A stretch of DNA of 64,000 nucleotides from Phaeosaccion multiseriatum (GCA_965112735.1 OZ218958.1:1860001-1924000), one strand, 5' to 3'. Shown: positions 1-18,306, counted from the first letter of the stretch. Numbers and translations are program-made. Notes: generated from the letters alone by a model not told the origin.

Positions 1-932
1 AGTGCTGTGCTCAAGGGGTGCTCTGAATGGGGCCCTACGCTGCTAGGCTTAGGCTGTACCGAGGTGAATGGGCCTCCTGGGGGGCTGCGGGGATGGCAGT
101 GGACGGTTAACGCGACGCGCCGGCGGAGAAGATGTGCGTGTGTGTGTGTGTGCACGCTTTCTTTCGCCCCCCTTACGAGGCAGTCTGTGAGGTTAAGTAA
201 AGGAGGTGGGATAGGAGGGATTATTATTATGTTTTTTTATCATTTTTATGATTCATTGTTATGATATATACGGCAGTGAGTACCTGTGCGTGAAAGCGTA
301 TGGCGTGGAGGGGGCTGGGAGCTGGCGCACACATGCGAGGTGGACGTTGGGGTTTGCTTGATGGGTGCCCCAAGCACGAGCACGAGCACCAGCACGGTGT
401 GTACAAGTATGTAGGAAATGTATGGAAGGAAGAGCATAGATTGAGGAAATTCAAAGGAAATATGGGTACAGTATGTAACGTCGTCTTACGTATCGTTAGG
501 GAAGAGGGGTGGGAAGTGTGTAGGGGTATTTCTTTAACTTTTTTTGGGTTGCAATTACGCCAAGTAAGCAGATAGGCGGGTAGGCGGGTACGGTAGGTGG
601 GTAGGCGGGTAAGTAAGCAGGTGGGGCTCCGAGTTTCACCAACTCGGGCTCATAACCTTACAACAAACAGTTGACACGAAATAAAAACATCACTTTTTAA
701 GGAGAAAAGGACTAGTGTGGCTTGGCTATGCCCCTCTCTTCCTTCAGATTCTTGCACCCCTCTGCCCCACTCTCCCTTCATATGTCTTACCCCATGCCAG
801 GGTGCGTTACGTCCTCTCCACTCCCTCCTCCACACCCTCCAGACCCTCCACACCGCCCCATACCTTCCTACCCTTCACACGGCCAACCCTTCTCCACACC
901 TCGCTCACTTGCTCACTCACTCACTCACTCAC
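1..932. other. Left-edge non-coding region
   Basis: I see no supportable gene here. The stretch lies downstream of the minus-strand Nup43-like gene and probably holds its 3' untranslated region. It contains a short GT run near 137-152, a degenerate GGTAGGCGG tandem run at about 565-622, and a CTCA run at about 905-937. A copy of the dispersed GGATGGCAGTGGA motif lies at about 92-105. The open frames across it are short and low in complexity. Confidence 0.5.
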
Positions 933-5485
<4,553 letters not shown>

Positions 5486-7789
5486 TTACGAGTTCTCAAT
5501 GGCAACATTAGTAATGAGGGTGATGCGCTTCGTACTGAGGTGTGGCTGCTCGTCATAGCTCTTGTTGAGCCTTGCTTGAGCCAGCTCCCGCGCCTCAATC
5601 TTGCGCATAAACGCCAGCTGCTGCCGACTGCCGTCATGGTTTCGGCTCTCCAGCCAGGCAGGGTCTCGAGGATCGCGCGTAAAGTCGTTCCATGCACTTG
5701 TGTCAAACTTGTCGTTGTAAAAGTTGTGTCGCAGCAACCCCTTGTTCTTCATCGTCACGCAGTCGAGAACTCCCTGAGGGGGAAAGCAAGGGAGAGAGGG
5801 AGGAAGAGAAGAGTAGAGTGAGTGAGTGCGTGAGTGATGGAAAGACTCCTACAGCGTCTAAGACTCTTGTAGCGTTTGGTGGTGGAAGAGAGTCCCGTCC
5901 TCTCCCCTCCCCTCCGCTCCCCTCCCCTCCCCTCCTACTCCCCTTCCCGCACCTGGCTACCCGTGGTGCTGAACATCTTCTCCTTCTCTCGCAGCTCCGA
6001 GATGAGTTTCTTGAAGCTTCTGCTCTTGGCCACCTGCGTCATCAGTTTTCAGTTTTTCAGAAATAGTTCCCGTTCCGGAGACCTACTACATCCCAAACCC
6101 CAATCACCTCGTCCTCGGGACTAGTCTTAGTAGGCAACAGCATTGACGGCACTGAAAGGAGGGTTGGAAAGAACCAAATGCTTCGACGGCAAGGGAAGGC
6201 CAAGCAGTAGAAACTCTTGTCTGGACATTTTACCCACCCACACACCTGTGTAATGTTGTGTGCCTTGGGCTTTTGCGCAAAGCCGTGCCCATAGAGATGC
6301 AGGTCGTCATCGTGCTTGTCGAAGAAGTCCTCAGCGATAATGCGCCGCCCCACAAGCTTCTCAGCTTCGTCGAGCACTCCGTCGCCGTTACAGTCGAATC
6401 TGAGGGGGGTGGGTAGGTAAGTGGGTGGGTGGGTGGGATGGCTGAGTGGGTGAGTACACTCAGATGAGAAGAAGACATCTTGCATTCCCTCCCTCCCACC
6501 CTCCCTCACGTACCTCTTTGCCAGTGAGTAGTCTTCCTGACTGACCACCCCATCGCCGTCAATGTCATAGGAGCAGTGCGGGATGTTGCGCCTCCCCACG
6601 AGAGCGTCAAGGTCTGACTTGGTCTGGTGGGGGGGGATGTTATTGGTCTTGGGGTCCAGCAGGAGCGATCGCAGCGGCTGCGCTTTGCTCATTTTGCAGC
6701 GACTGTACCACCTCGGGTCCATTTCTTCGCTGCGATCGGTCGCTGCTGATTCTCCTGCTGCTGTTGCTGCTGGCCCCACGCCGCTGCTGGTGGCAACCTC
6801 GTCACTTACGCCATTCGCAGCTGGGCTGGAGGACGAAGGTGGTAGGCCCATGCTCTTCCTATACTGCGCCTTTCTTCGCACCTTCTCAATGTCTTTGGCC
6901 ATGCTCTCTTCCTCCAGCCTCTCTCGGACCTGTTCCACATAGAACTCGAGGTCCCCAATATCCATCTTGTTGAGACCCAATGGGAACTCATCCACGTGGG
7001 ACGCAGACGCCGATGACGATATTGTGGGTTGTGCATAGGACCCTTGCTGCTGCTGCTGCTGCTGCTGGCCGACTCTCGTCGGGCTACCGCCTCTGCTCCT
7101 GCTTCCTCCTCCCCACCCCCCTTCTCTGTTGTTCCCTTCTCTATTGCTCGCTCGAGAGCTCGGCCGTGAAGCCCGCTCGAAAAGCGGTACACCTGTGCCT
7201 CTACTACTTGAGTGTGGGGCAGTGCGTGGGGGCGTTCGATATCGGGAGGAGGGACTGCCACCCGCGCGATTGTTGCTCCTGCCACTATTGCTGTCTCCAA
7301 AGAAGGCCTCGCTGCTGCCGCTACTGCTGCTGCTGCTAAAGTGCCCCGGGGATGATCGCCCTGCGTGCTGTTGCTGGATTCCAAACTCTCTGTCGAATGT
7401 CACGGGAGATAGACCCCCCCCGGTCAAGCCGTTCAGGACGGGGGAGAGGCTGGAAGAAGACTTCCGACCTGCACTGGGACTGCCGCGACTGCACCCACGG
7501 CGAGAGATAAATGGAAGACAGGTAAGCTCGGATGCTAACAGTTGAGGAAAGAGAGCGGGGCAGCAACGGCTTCACATCTGGAAGAACCTCATCTCATAGC
7601 ACTTGTCTACGAAGTGACACTCGTGTGTGCGTCGTGCCGGCTGCTTTCACCTTTTCAGTCACGTTCCACCTAAGCCCCTCCCTCCTTGCCTCTTGCTGCT
7701 CACCTGGACGAGCCGCGGTACCCTCTCCCAATATGTATGTTGTTCGTGACGCCCACTTGATTGCGGCCTCGCCTCCCTGTTGCTGGCAT
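5486..7789 (-). CDS. EF-hand calcium-binding protein
   Basis: Five exons in transcription order: 7789-7704, 7488-6514, 6399-6246, 6033-5953, 5773-5486, all phase-compatible, giving 527 residues. The first 200 or so residues are Ser/Arg/Gly-rich. A helical segment MDIGDLEFYVEQVRERLEEE follows, then two consecutive EF-hand loops. DIDGDGVVSQED is canonical with Asp 1/3/5, Gly 6 and acidic position 12. DCNGDGVLDEAE is created exactly at the exon 2/3 junction (AAGAG joined to ATTCGACTG), which supports the splice. The C-terminus is basic, rich in Trp and Asp, and ends AIENS. Paired loops suggest a Ca2+ sensor or a Ca2+-regulated structural protein, perhaps flagellar; that is inference. Exon 1 is the least certain: it was chosen because its donor CCAG|GTGAGC and the acceptor GTGCAG|TCGC restore the long frame. 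It lies head-to-head with the bromodomain gene. Confidence 0.72.
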
Positions 7790-8125
7790 TCTGTCTTCCT
7801 TCGCTGAGTATTGGACACTGAGAAGCTTGTCAACCTCTTTTCTGGCTCCTCTCACCTACGCCTGAGGCATATCTCTTTACAGCTGTCTGTGTTCTGCCTG
7901 GTTTGGTGAGCGCTGATCCGGAAGCCAGAAAAATCGTAACGCCAGTTTCAGCTCATGAGTCATTCATTGACTTACTTTCCTATCTCTCTCCTTTTGCTAT
8001 ACACCATGAAGAGGGGGGATCAGAGGCATTTGTAACGGAGCGGATGGCCCTGTGAAAGAGGGGATTACAAGCCCTGATTTTGAAAGGACTTGAATGAGGC
8101 GATCCAGGGCCAAGGGCTGAAGGAT
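7790..8125. promoter_or_regulatory. Divergent intergenic region (EF-hand / bromodomain)
   Basis: About 336 nt separate the inferred start codons of two divergently transcribed genes, so the interval should hold both promoters. I see no convincing TATA box. The 5' part is unique sequence with no microsatellite, unlike most intergenic DNA in the window. An AUG at about 8014 opens only a very short frame. Confidence 0.4.
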
Positions 8126-9706
8126 ATGGTATACCTCCTTATTCCCGAGGAGGACTTGCCTGCAGCAGCCGCAGAAGCAGCAACAGAGACCGAAGAGAGT
8201 GAAGCCGCAGGAGGGGTGGAGTCAAAAGCAGTAGCAGTAGGATTACCCCAGCAAAAAGTGTCGACGGCAGCCTTCTTTCAACGCTTTGGGCTGGAGGAGT
8301 TTGACCAATCGCTCTCCTCGGTCCGGTTGCGCAACACCTTTAGCCACTTTCTCTCCCAGTCGACTGGTGGCAAGCCTTACGAGGTCCTTGTCCGGGAAAA
8401 GGCGGGATGGGCAGAGTTCTTGCAGTACGAGCCGAAGGGCTTTCCCAAGGAGGCTTTTGACAAGGAGCGGTTAAGGAGGGCGTTTGCTCTCAGCACTAGC
8501 AGCATGGGGGGAGGAGGCGGTGGGGCGACGGAGCAATCCAGTGACGCTGCCAGTGCAGGTGAGAAGAGTGAGAGATGGCGTTCTCACCAACCCTGCCCGA
8601 ACCTCCTTCAAGTAGCACCTTTCCATCTTTTGTCATTGACGGAGGGAGGCCTGTGAACTGTGTGAGCATGACAGCAGCAGGGCAACAGCTCTACGCAAGC
8701 GGTAGCAGCAGCTTGTTTTATAAACAGAGGGTGGCGGTGCCGATCGTTCCTCCAAGGCGAACGAGGAGCTTGCTGAGATTAAGGACCAGGTCAAGCTCAA
8801 GGAGAAGGAGCTGCAGGCCGTGGCGAAGCAGCACGAGGCGATGGAGGCAGCGCTGCAGCAGACGCAGCAGCAGCAGTAGTAGTGCACTGGGAAGCGTAGC
8901 CTCGAAGAGATTCACAGAGTCGGTGTCGTTTATGAGCAGTTCCCCCCTGTTTTTGCCGATGCTGTGCGCTCACTGTGCCCCCCCCCCCCACACACACACA
9001 CACACACCCTTCCGGTCACCTCACCCACACAGGGTCCAAGAGACAGACACCACCTCCTGGGGGCTACGTCAGCGCCTTGCCCGTCTCTCTGAAGCGGAAG
9101 CGGGATGGAGGGACGGTAGCGGCCGCGGGTAGTGGCACCCCTGCTTTCTATGGAGCATCAACAGCAACAGCAGCAGCTAGTTATACAGCGACATCGCTGG
9201 GCGCCCCTCACGGGCCTGCCGCTGTACTACCACCAACTTCTGCTGCTGCTTCTTCTGCTGCGGCGTCATCATCAGCAGCTACATGGGGCAAGGCAAAGCC
9301 CGTGCACAAGCCGAGTAAGTCAGTGGTGGACCGCCTAGCCAAGCTGTCCTGGGGCAGGAAATGGAAGAACCCGTTCCTGGCGGTCATCACGCGAGAGAGC
9401 GCACCTGCCCTCGGCTGCCCTGCCTACTTTACCGTAGTGCAAGACCCGATGAACCTCACCTGGATGAAGCAAAAAGTAACGGGCAAGACGCCGCCCGCCG
9501 CCACAAGGGTCGCCCAAGAGCCCTATCGCCACTTGCTTAAGCAATACACCTCCTTGGAAGAGGTGGAGGCAGATTGCCGCCTGCTGGTGAGGAATGCGCA
9601 CGCCTACAACCGGCCTGGTGATGATGTGTACGGCTTTGCGTCGGAGCTGTTCCAGGTGCTGCAGTCCGAGTGCCTCAAGCATGGGCACCAAGTGGCCGAC
9701 TTATGA
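8126..9706 (+). CDS. Bromodomain protein
   Basis: Exon 1 runs 8126-8558 with donor CAG|GTGAGA. Exon 2 begins near 8728 after TTATAAACAG and encodes the helical, coiled-coil segment ANEELAEIKDQVKLKEKELQ. The last exon begins after CACACAG near 9033 and ends at the TGA at 9704-9706. The C-terminal 110 residues form a bromodomain: NPFLAVITRESAPALGCPAYFT gives the ZA-loop region, the PDPM-like VQDPMNL follows, then YTSLEEVEADCRLLVRNAHAYN with the acetyl-lysine-binding Asn, and a final helix. Bromodomains read acetylated histones, so a nuclear chromatin role is likely. A basic KRKRD motif upstream could be a nuclear signal. The junction after exon 2 is unresolved: the coiled coil runs into CAG repeats followed by TAGTAG with no good in-frame donor. 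The N-terminal domain (FFQRFGLEEFDQSLSSVRLR) is not recognised. Confidence 0.72.
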
Positions 9707-10097
9707 CACTTCTTTTTGTGACACTTCACTTTTGGGCACCAAGTGGTAGCCCCTTTATGACACTATTTGCGACAGCTCATGGAGGGAGGGAGGTCTGTTC
9801 AGGAGTAGCCCGGTATCCTTCTCGAGAATGAATAGATATACTCCAAGGGAGGGAAGGAGGGAGGGAGGGAGGGAGGGACGTTCTCCTGCGTCCCTACGTC
9901 CCTCTCCACACAATACAAGTCCATGAGAAACGATGCAAAAGCAAAAGCCTCTCCAGCAGCAATGGCAGCAGTAAGAAGGAAAGACCAAAGAAAAAAGAAA
10001 GGGAGGAAGGATTCAAGGAAGGAAGGAAGGAAGGAAGGAAAGCACATAATATATGTATGTAGAGAGGTTTCTGAGCAGAAAAGATGACGTCAATCGA
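9707..10097. other. Convergent intergenic region
   Basis: This stretch lies between the stop codons of the bromodomain gene (plus) and the kinesin gene (minus). It contains a GGGA run at about 9848-9887 and a GGAA run at about 10012-10040. A repeated TTTATGACACT/CACTTTTGGGCACCAAGTGG segment follows the bromodomain stop and looks like a small local duplication. I see no gene. Confidence 0.5.
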
Positions 10098-13000
10098 TCA
10101 TGACCCTGCGGCTGCCGGGGCGGTGTTGACGGAGCGACGCGGCGGGGGTGGGCCTCTCGGTGTGACGGCTTGCAGCCACATCCACAGATCAGAAGGGTGC
10201 ACCACTCCGCCGCCCAAGCCACTCCTTTCCCCCGCCACTACCTCCACCTCTGCGTCCTCCTCCTCCTCCTCCTCCTCCTCATCCTCCTCACCCTCCTCCT
10301 CCTCCTCATCCTCCTCACTCCCTGGTGGCATCTTCGCACTCGTCCTGACCTTTTTGCTGCTAGCGCCAGGACTGGATCCGTCCCCGGCCGCCGATGCGCT
10401 TAAAGGATGAGACGATGCGCCCCCCCTCCCTCTCGGGATGAAAGATGACAAAGAGGACTTCATGCCTCCCCCTGCTGGGTCCAGGCGCCTCCCTCCTTTG
10501 CCACCATAGCCCAGAGGCTGCTGCCGTCCACTGCCATGTGTACTGCCACGTCTACTGCTACCCCCATGCTGCCGCTCCTTCTGCTGCTGTCGCTCCCTCC
10601 GGTGCTGCCGCAGCTTTTCGTCGCGACTTCGTGACGGTGGTCGATTGGCGATCTCTAACGTGGCGTCGTAGCCGTGGCTGTTGAGCAAAGAGAGGACGAG
10701 CAGCGGGTCTCTTCGAGCCGCGTGTTCCACAAAACCCAAGAAGCTCTTCAGCGTCAGAGCCTTGCACGACATGAGGCTGCGGAAACCGCCGCCCTTCGTC
10801 GCACTCCGGACGCAACCCTTGGTACTCTTGGCAACTGCTGCTGTATCACCAACGGTCGATGCTGATACTCCTCGGACCAACCCTCCGTCCGTGCCGCCCT
10901 GCCTCCTCTGGCCGTTACTGTTGCCGCGGTTGCTGCGACGGGGAGGAGGAAGCGTCTGCGCGGACTGGGACTTGGACAGGTAGCTGAGGCTGGGGCTGCC
11001 ACGAGAAGAAAGCCGTCGCTGATGTTGCCGTTGTTGCTGGCTGGACCTGAGGCTTCTCGTCGACGGCTTGATCCACCGCGGGCTTGTCTGTGAGGTGTGG
11101 GCTTCTTGTGCCGCCCCGACCTGACACCAGGCATCTTGTAGCGCTCCGACCTCCTCTTCGTCCAGCCTGTCGTCCGCATCGCTATCGTAGAGCCGAAACA
11201 GCGCCGCAAACACTCTGATCGCTCGGGATGTCAAGCCGGCTCCTCCTCCTGGTGTTGCTGCTGCTCCTCCTCCTCCTTCTCTACCTCCTCCTCCTCCCGC
11301 ATCCCCTCCTCCTCCTCCTCCTCCTCCTCCTCCTCCCCCTCCCCCTCTTCTTTCCACTCTGTGCTCGTCCTGGTGTGGCGCCGCAAGACGAAGTTGCAGG
11401 GACGAAGGAGAAGGCGCCAAAGAAAGACAATGGACAGATCCCGGCCTTGCTTTGCTTGTCATCATTCCCTGAGCCGAGGAGGGCCGTTGCTGCCGCTCCC
11501 CCTCCTCTTTTTCCTCTTCCTCCCCCGCACACGCCTGCTCGTTATCTTCCTCCTCCTCCTCCTCCTCCTCCTCCTCCTCCTCCTCCTCCTCCTCCTCCTC
11601 CTCCTCCTCCTCCTCCTCCTCCTGAGTAGTACCTCTCCGCCGCATCCCCTCCGTCTCCTTCAGAGGGGCAAGAAGGACAGCGGTGGCCGCCCAAAGGGCA
11701 GCAGGGCTGTCAAACACCGTCGCACGCTTCCTATCCTCCCCCCCCGTTCCTACTTCCAATACACCTCCTTGCGTAACAGAAGCTGTGCGTTCCTTCTCAG
11801 CATCTCGTCGCATCTGAGGAGCGGAGGCAGGGCGACTCTTTCGACTTCTCCTACTAGTACTAGTAGTCGAAGGAGGATTACCACCACCACCACCACCACC
11901 TCGACTACCCTGCCCGGATGCTGCGGAAGGGGCGGACTTGATAGGACCGTTGATACCACTACTGCGGCACAGGGCGGAGGGAAAGGCTGCCTCAGACGGC
12001 TGCTGGTGCGACTGAGCTGTTTTGGCGGGAGTCTTGACCTGGACCCTGCTTTCCCAGGGCCTCACTACGGCCGCTGCCTTGACAGCGTGGGTGTGTGCGT
12101 AGGGCAGAAGGGCGGCCTTGTCCGGCGGCGGTGCGAGGGGCTTGGCCTCTCCGCCTTCGCTGTGTGTGTCTGTAGAGACGCTCCTGATGACTTTAGCCTG
12201 TGGTGGATCATGGATGGAGAACCGTGGTGGATCATGGATGGAGAAGCGCAAGTGTGTGTGTGAGTGTGCGTGTGAATGTGTGTGTGAGAGAGAGAGAGTG
12301 TGTGTGTGCGAGTGCGTGTGCGTGTTTTCGTGTGCGGGCGCGCGTGTGTGTGTGTGCGTGCGTGCGTTTTGTGAATGTGTATGCGTTTGTGTGTGTGCAC
12401 ATATCTCCTCCTCCTCCTCCTCCTCCTCCTCCTCCTCCCTAACCCCCTCCCTCTATCTGTGTAGACTGACTTGACAAGTGAACTGACGTGACGGACTCAC
12501 CACCTACCCCCACACCTCACACCCCACCACCCCCTTCCTTCACCTGAACTGGCGTGTTGGTGACCTTCCTCGCCAGGAGTGCATAATTGAGCGTGTTGAT
12601 TGTCTCCTCCAGCATGGTGTGCGACGGGTTAAGATTCAGAACGAGCGCAGAGAAGCTGTTACCCCCGAGGCTGTCGCTGAGGATGCGCGTGAGCTTGGAC
12701 TGGCGGTATGGTATATAGGCATCTCCTTCCGCGAGGGCCTTGATCACCCGTCCTAGAGAGAGCAGAGAGGTTCCTATCGCCACAGAGTGGGGTAGGCAGG
12801 GCAAGGCAGGTGGGACGGGGGGGGGCAGGGAGAAGGGGGGGGAAAGTGTGAGACAGATGTACGCACGAACAAGGCAGGGATCCGGCTGCCGCGTAGGGCT
12901 CCTTTCGTAAGCATTTCGTAAGCATTGTCACACGCGCCAGCCCCTCCCCTCCCCTCCCCTGTCCTCCCCTCCCCTCCTTTCTCCTCCCTTCTCCTCCCCT

Positions 13001-14608
13001 CTCCCCTCCCCTTCCCTCCCCTCCCCTCCCCTCCCCACCCCCTCCCTCCCTTACCCCCCCCCCCCTCCGTTCTTCTCACCGATAGCTCCCGCTTCCTTCG
13101 CCCGCTCCCCTCTCGCTCCGCTCCTCTTGATGTTCTCACTGCCGCACAAGTCCACGAGGTTAAGCTTCCCATCCCTCACTACCTCTCCCCCCCATGCCGT
13201 CAGCTCGCAGCTCACCACCCGCAGACCGAACACAGCGTGACTGCGAGACGAGTGGCGGTTACAGAGAGTCTCTGCTGTCCGACGGCGCTTTTGACTCCGA
13301 CGCATGAGGGCAAAGATTTGCTCCGCGGACGTGACCTGCACCTGTAGTAAGATAAGTCAATGATGTAGCGCCGTGTTAGAACCAAACTAAACCAGGTGCT
13401 CTATAGGTCTCTCCACAGCCGCTTTCGGAGTGAGTTAATACACTCTAAAGTCTCGTCTTCGACTGAGTCAGTCGCTGCCCCGCGCAAGGAACACAAATGA
13501 ACCTCATCCTTCTAACGCCAGCCCGGCAGACCTACCCACGTGCAAACACAATCATGGACTTGGGGTTGCACCAACACACACACCTGTGTGAGCCCACGCA
13601 CCACCACACCGAGCTCGGGATGCTCCTCTATGGTGAGCGAGGCCTGCTGATGCCCTTGCTGCGGCTTGTGGTTCGACGAGCTGCCTCCCCCCCCTGCCCC
13701 GCCGTGTTCGTTACGTCCGTCTCCCGCGTCGATTCTCGCTCTCAGCCGCCTCCATGCGTCCGCCCCGACCCCCTTGGGACTACCACCACCCCCCCTGGGA
13801 CTACCACCACCCCCCCGGGGACTATTCATGCCCCCTCGGGGAGATCTTGGCGAAGGGCTATACGAGCGCCGATGCTGTGGCGAACGCACGGGAGAGGAGG
13901 CGCCGCTGTCTCTGTCTCCGTCTCTGTCTCTGTCTCTGTCTCCTCCTGACCCCCAACCCGCTGCTCTCCCACTCGAGGTGCTGAGTCGAGGGCTTCGGTG
14001 GCTGTACCTCCCTTGGTGGTGGGTAAGGTTGGGCCTCCCGTGGTTGTTGTTGTTGGGGTTCGTGTTTGGCTTGAGGATGTTGTGCGCGACACTGTCCCGC
14101 GGGTGGCTCTTCTCAAGCAAGTCGAACACCTGGGGTGCCATAGGGAGAGAGAAACGACACACACAAAAGAGATGAAAGAGGGAGGGAACTGATAGGATTT
14201 ATGACGGCGAAACACACATATACACACATGCATCGTGTACACACACACACGCACACACACATGCACACACACGCACACACACATACCCAGCGGCGCCACA
14301 ATCACCCTCCCGTGTCAAAGAGAGAGGATGGCAGTAGACGGACCTCCAAGCATTCGACTATCGACCCGCTTACTCTGGTTCTTTGGTGTTGCATGGGGTC
14401 TCTATTACTCTGAAACTGAAGCTGAGAACTGACCTGCTCGTTGTATATCTCCATGTGCGAGGCGTAGATCCAGTGCCTTCTGTGCCCAAACTCTTGCGTG
14501 AGGGCCGTGAAGATGGAATGGACGGCTCTGGGGATCACGCCAAGGGAGGCTGCTGCTGCTGCTGCTGCTTCTGCTGCTGCCGCTGCTGCTGCTCCTCCTC
14601 CTCCTGCG

Positions 14609-14644
<36 letters not shown>

Positions 14645-17600
14645 TCTGCAGATGGCGTCAACTCGGGCTGCTGGAGAGCCAATTGGTCCTGCTCGAGACC
14701 CCCCTCCATGGTAAAAGTCTTGCCGCTGCCTGTCTGTCCGTAGGCGAGGACTGAGCAAATGTAACCGTCGAGTACTTTGTGGACCATGGGTTGCACAACC
14801 TGGTCATACAGAAGGGAGGGAGGGAGGGAGGGAGGGAGGGAGGGAGGGAGGGAGGGAGGGAGGGAGGGAGGGAGGGAGGGAGGGAGGGAGGGAGGGAGGG
14901 AGGGAGGGAGGGAGGGAGGGAGGGAGGGAGGGAGGGAGGGAGGGAGGGAGGGAGGGAGGGAGGGAGGGAGGGAGGGAGGGAGGGAGGGAGGGAGGGAGGG
15001 AGGAAGGAAGGAAGGAAGGAGGGAGGGAAGGGAGAGGGGGAATCAATCAATCACTAGTCAATCAATCAAACAACCAATAATCAGATAATCAACCAAATAC
15101 TCAACCAACAATCAATCAGTCAATCGATCGATCAATCAATCGATCAATCAATCAATCAATCAACCAATGCGTCAATCAACAAATCAATCAAATAGCCAAT
15201 CAATCAACCAAGCAATCAAATAGCCAATCAATCAACCACCCACTCAATCTCACAATCAATCAATCAATCAATCGATCGATCAATCGATCAATCTCTCACT
15301 CAGACCACTACACCACTACACCATTCAAACCTAAACCTCAAACCTCAAGAAACCTCAAGCCTGAAGCTCAAACTCAAACCTCGAACTCAACCTCACTATT
15401 CTTCTACCCTAAAAAACGCAAACTCACCTGGCGATATACCGCCGCCTGCGACGTCTCCGCCGGAAAGACGGCGTCGAAAGGGAAGCTGTAGCTCGTGCGT
15501 TTGACTGCCATTTCCTCAGCAAGCAACGATACAGTTGGCGGCGACCCAAAGGCGGCGGATGTCGAAGTGGTAATGGCCGGTCGGGTGCCCGCTCGCTTCT
15601 CGTGCGCCAACAGGGGTCGCACCCTAGCTACCACTCGAATGCTCACCCCGCCCTTCCCGGTCAAGAGGCCATAGCTACCACTGCTGCTGCTGCTGCTGCT
15701 GCTGCCTGCTGCTGTATCGCCAACTGCTGCGGCTCTATCACCAGCCGCATCATCTCCCTGCTGCTGCTGCTCCTCCCCTACCGCCCTCTCCGCCTCCCTT
15801 CTTCCAGTCTCAGTCTGCGTTGGTGCCCCTTCCGCTGCCGCCTCTCCCGTCAGGGCGGCGAGGAGTCGCCTGGATACCTCATCGCGATGAGCAGCAGTGG
15901 CGGCGGCTCCTCCTCCGTCAGACAAGCCAAAGCCGGAACCTCCTCCGCCCCTCTGCCCCTGGGTCTCTGCCGCCGATGGCAGCTGACGTCGCCGAGGGGT
16001 GAAGCCGTTTCCCCCGTCCTCCTCGTCCTCGTCCTCCTCATCCCTCTCATCCTCCCCGCCCTCCTGCCCTTCGACTTTCCCCCTCCTCCTCTTCCTCCTC
16101 CTCCTCCTCCCGCTGTTGCTGGCACTGCTGAGCACTGCTGCTTCAATGGGAGCCACCGCAGCCAGAGACTGCAAGCGTCGGCGGTAGCCCCCCCCGCCTC
16201 TCTGCCAGAGTGCCGTGAAGCCCCCCCACGTGCTGGCAGAAAGATACATGAGGCTTTGCTCGGTGTCCACGGCAACGGCGGAAGCATGGCCCCACATGAG
16301 GGGGTGAAACGAGGCCTCGATATCGGCGTCATCGACATCATCAACATCGACATGGACATCGACATCGGGACCGGCATCAAAACCAAAACCAACACCAATA
16401 CCTCCACTCCTGCTGCCCGCTAACATGTGACCATCTCTACCCCTATCCCCCGGTCGTTGGCTGCCCCCTCCCCTTCCTCTTCCTCTTCCCCTTCCTCTTT
16501 CCCCTCCCCTTCCCCTTCCCCTTCCCCCGTCGCCCCATCTCCAGTAACGTGTATTCTTGGACGAAATCGCCGCTGCAGAAAGCACCACCTTCGCTCTGAA
16601 AGCGGCAAGCACCTCGTCCACCCCGTCGAGCCAGGCCACTGCCACAGGCCTCCCTCCCTCCGCAAAGCCGTGTTGACGTGCCCCGCAACAAGCCAGGTAC
16701 ACGGCTCTGTTGGTAGTTGTGGTGGTGGTGGTGGTGGTGGTGGTGGTGGTGGTGTTGAGTTGGGACGTGCGTGGCGAGTGGCGACCCAAGCAAAGACAGG
16801 ACGGACGATGCCGGGTAAGGAGAGCGAATGACAAGAGGCTGAGGGGCGCGCACACACACACATCCAGGAACGCTCTATCTCTGTTCGGTCCGAGAAGAGA
16901 GGGAAGAGAGAAGAGAGAAGAGAGAAGAGAGAAGAGAGAAGAAGGGGAGACAGGAGAGAGGAGAGAGGAGAGAGGAGAAGAGAGAGAAGGGAGAAGAGAG
17001 AACAGAGAAGAAGGGGAGAGAGGAGAGGAGAGGAGAGAGAGGAGACAAGAAACAAGAAGCAAGAGAGAACAACACCGCGGTAGAGCGGCAACCAAGCCAA
17101 ACCAAGCCAAGCCAAGCCACGCCGCGCCACCCCAAACGAAATGGGCGCCAACTTGTCACTTACGTTCTGACGTGGCTGGCAGCGGTGTCACTCCTCCTCC
17201 TCGACACCATCCCCTGGAGCGGCGGTAGGTCTCTACATACGGTCACCGCGTCGGGATAGAAGCCCCTCTCCGCCTCGGCGTATGACTCGCTCTTGGTTCG
17301 TGGCGTGCCCAGTCCTATCGGTGTACCACCAACTGCTGCTGCTCCTCCTCCTGCTGTTGGGATGACATTATCGACCCGCAAGTACGCTCTTACTTCGCCT
17401 GTGACCTATTCATGTGGAAAACACAGCCGAGAAGGAGCAGGGGAGGTAAAACGTGTGATGTGAGTACAGATCGGGGAGGAGGAGGAGGAGGAGGAGGAGG
17501 AGGAGGAGGAGGAGGAGGAGGAGGAGGAGGAGGAGGAGGAGGAGGAGGAGGAGGAGGAGGAGGAGGAGGAGGAGGAGGAGGAGGAGGAGGAGGAGGAGGA

Positions 17601-18306
17601 GGAGGAGGAGGAGGAGGAGGAGGAGGAGGAGGAGGAGGAGGAGGAGGAGGAGGAGGAGAAGGAGGAGGAGGGGTGTGAAGCTGGAACTGTGCCTTACCTG
17701 CACTGGGAGGCCAAGGTGCAGCCCTCGAACGCTCCGCCCGGCACGGCGCTGAGTGAAGGAGACGAGAAGCGTTCCATCCGCGAGGAGAGAGAGGTCCGTG
17801 GGCTCCTCGTCCAGCAGCGGGGACGGCAGAGAGAGAGCGGTGCGCGGGACGAGGCCTTGTCTCTGCATTCCGGAGCAGTCGGGTCGGTTGAGAATAGGCA
17901 GCACGTTAAGAGCGCGCATTGGCATGCAAGGGGGAGGAGGGGTCTAGGGCGTGCGTGCGCACAGGCACACACACACGCGCGTGCAAACACACACATGCGC
18001 GCGCGCACACACACGCACACACACACACGCACCCATACACACACATGGCACATCCACACACGCACGCCCCCCCACACACACTCGCATGCACACACACACC
18101 ATCTGCCGCAAAGACACCTCTTGACCCATGCAATAAGCCTCTGTGGACGCCCCTGCCTCACTCAAATCCCCCTCTTCGCCCCTACGTCTCTCACCTCTCG
18201 GGGTGGAATCAGCAAAGGGCCGTCGCGTTCGTCGTCCGACCAAAGGCTGTCTGTGCCGTCATCCTGGCTCTCGATACTCCTGCCTGCAGCGTCGCCATCT
18301 TCTCTT

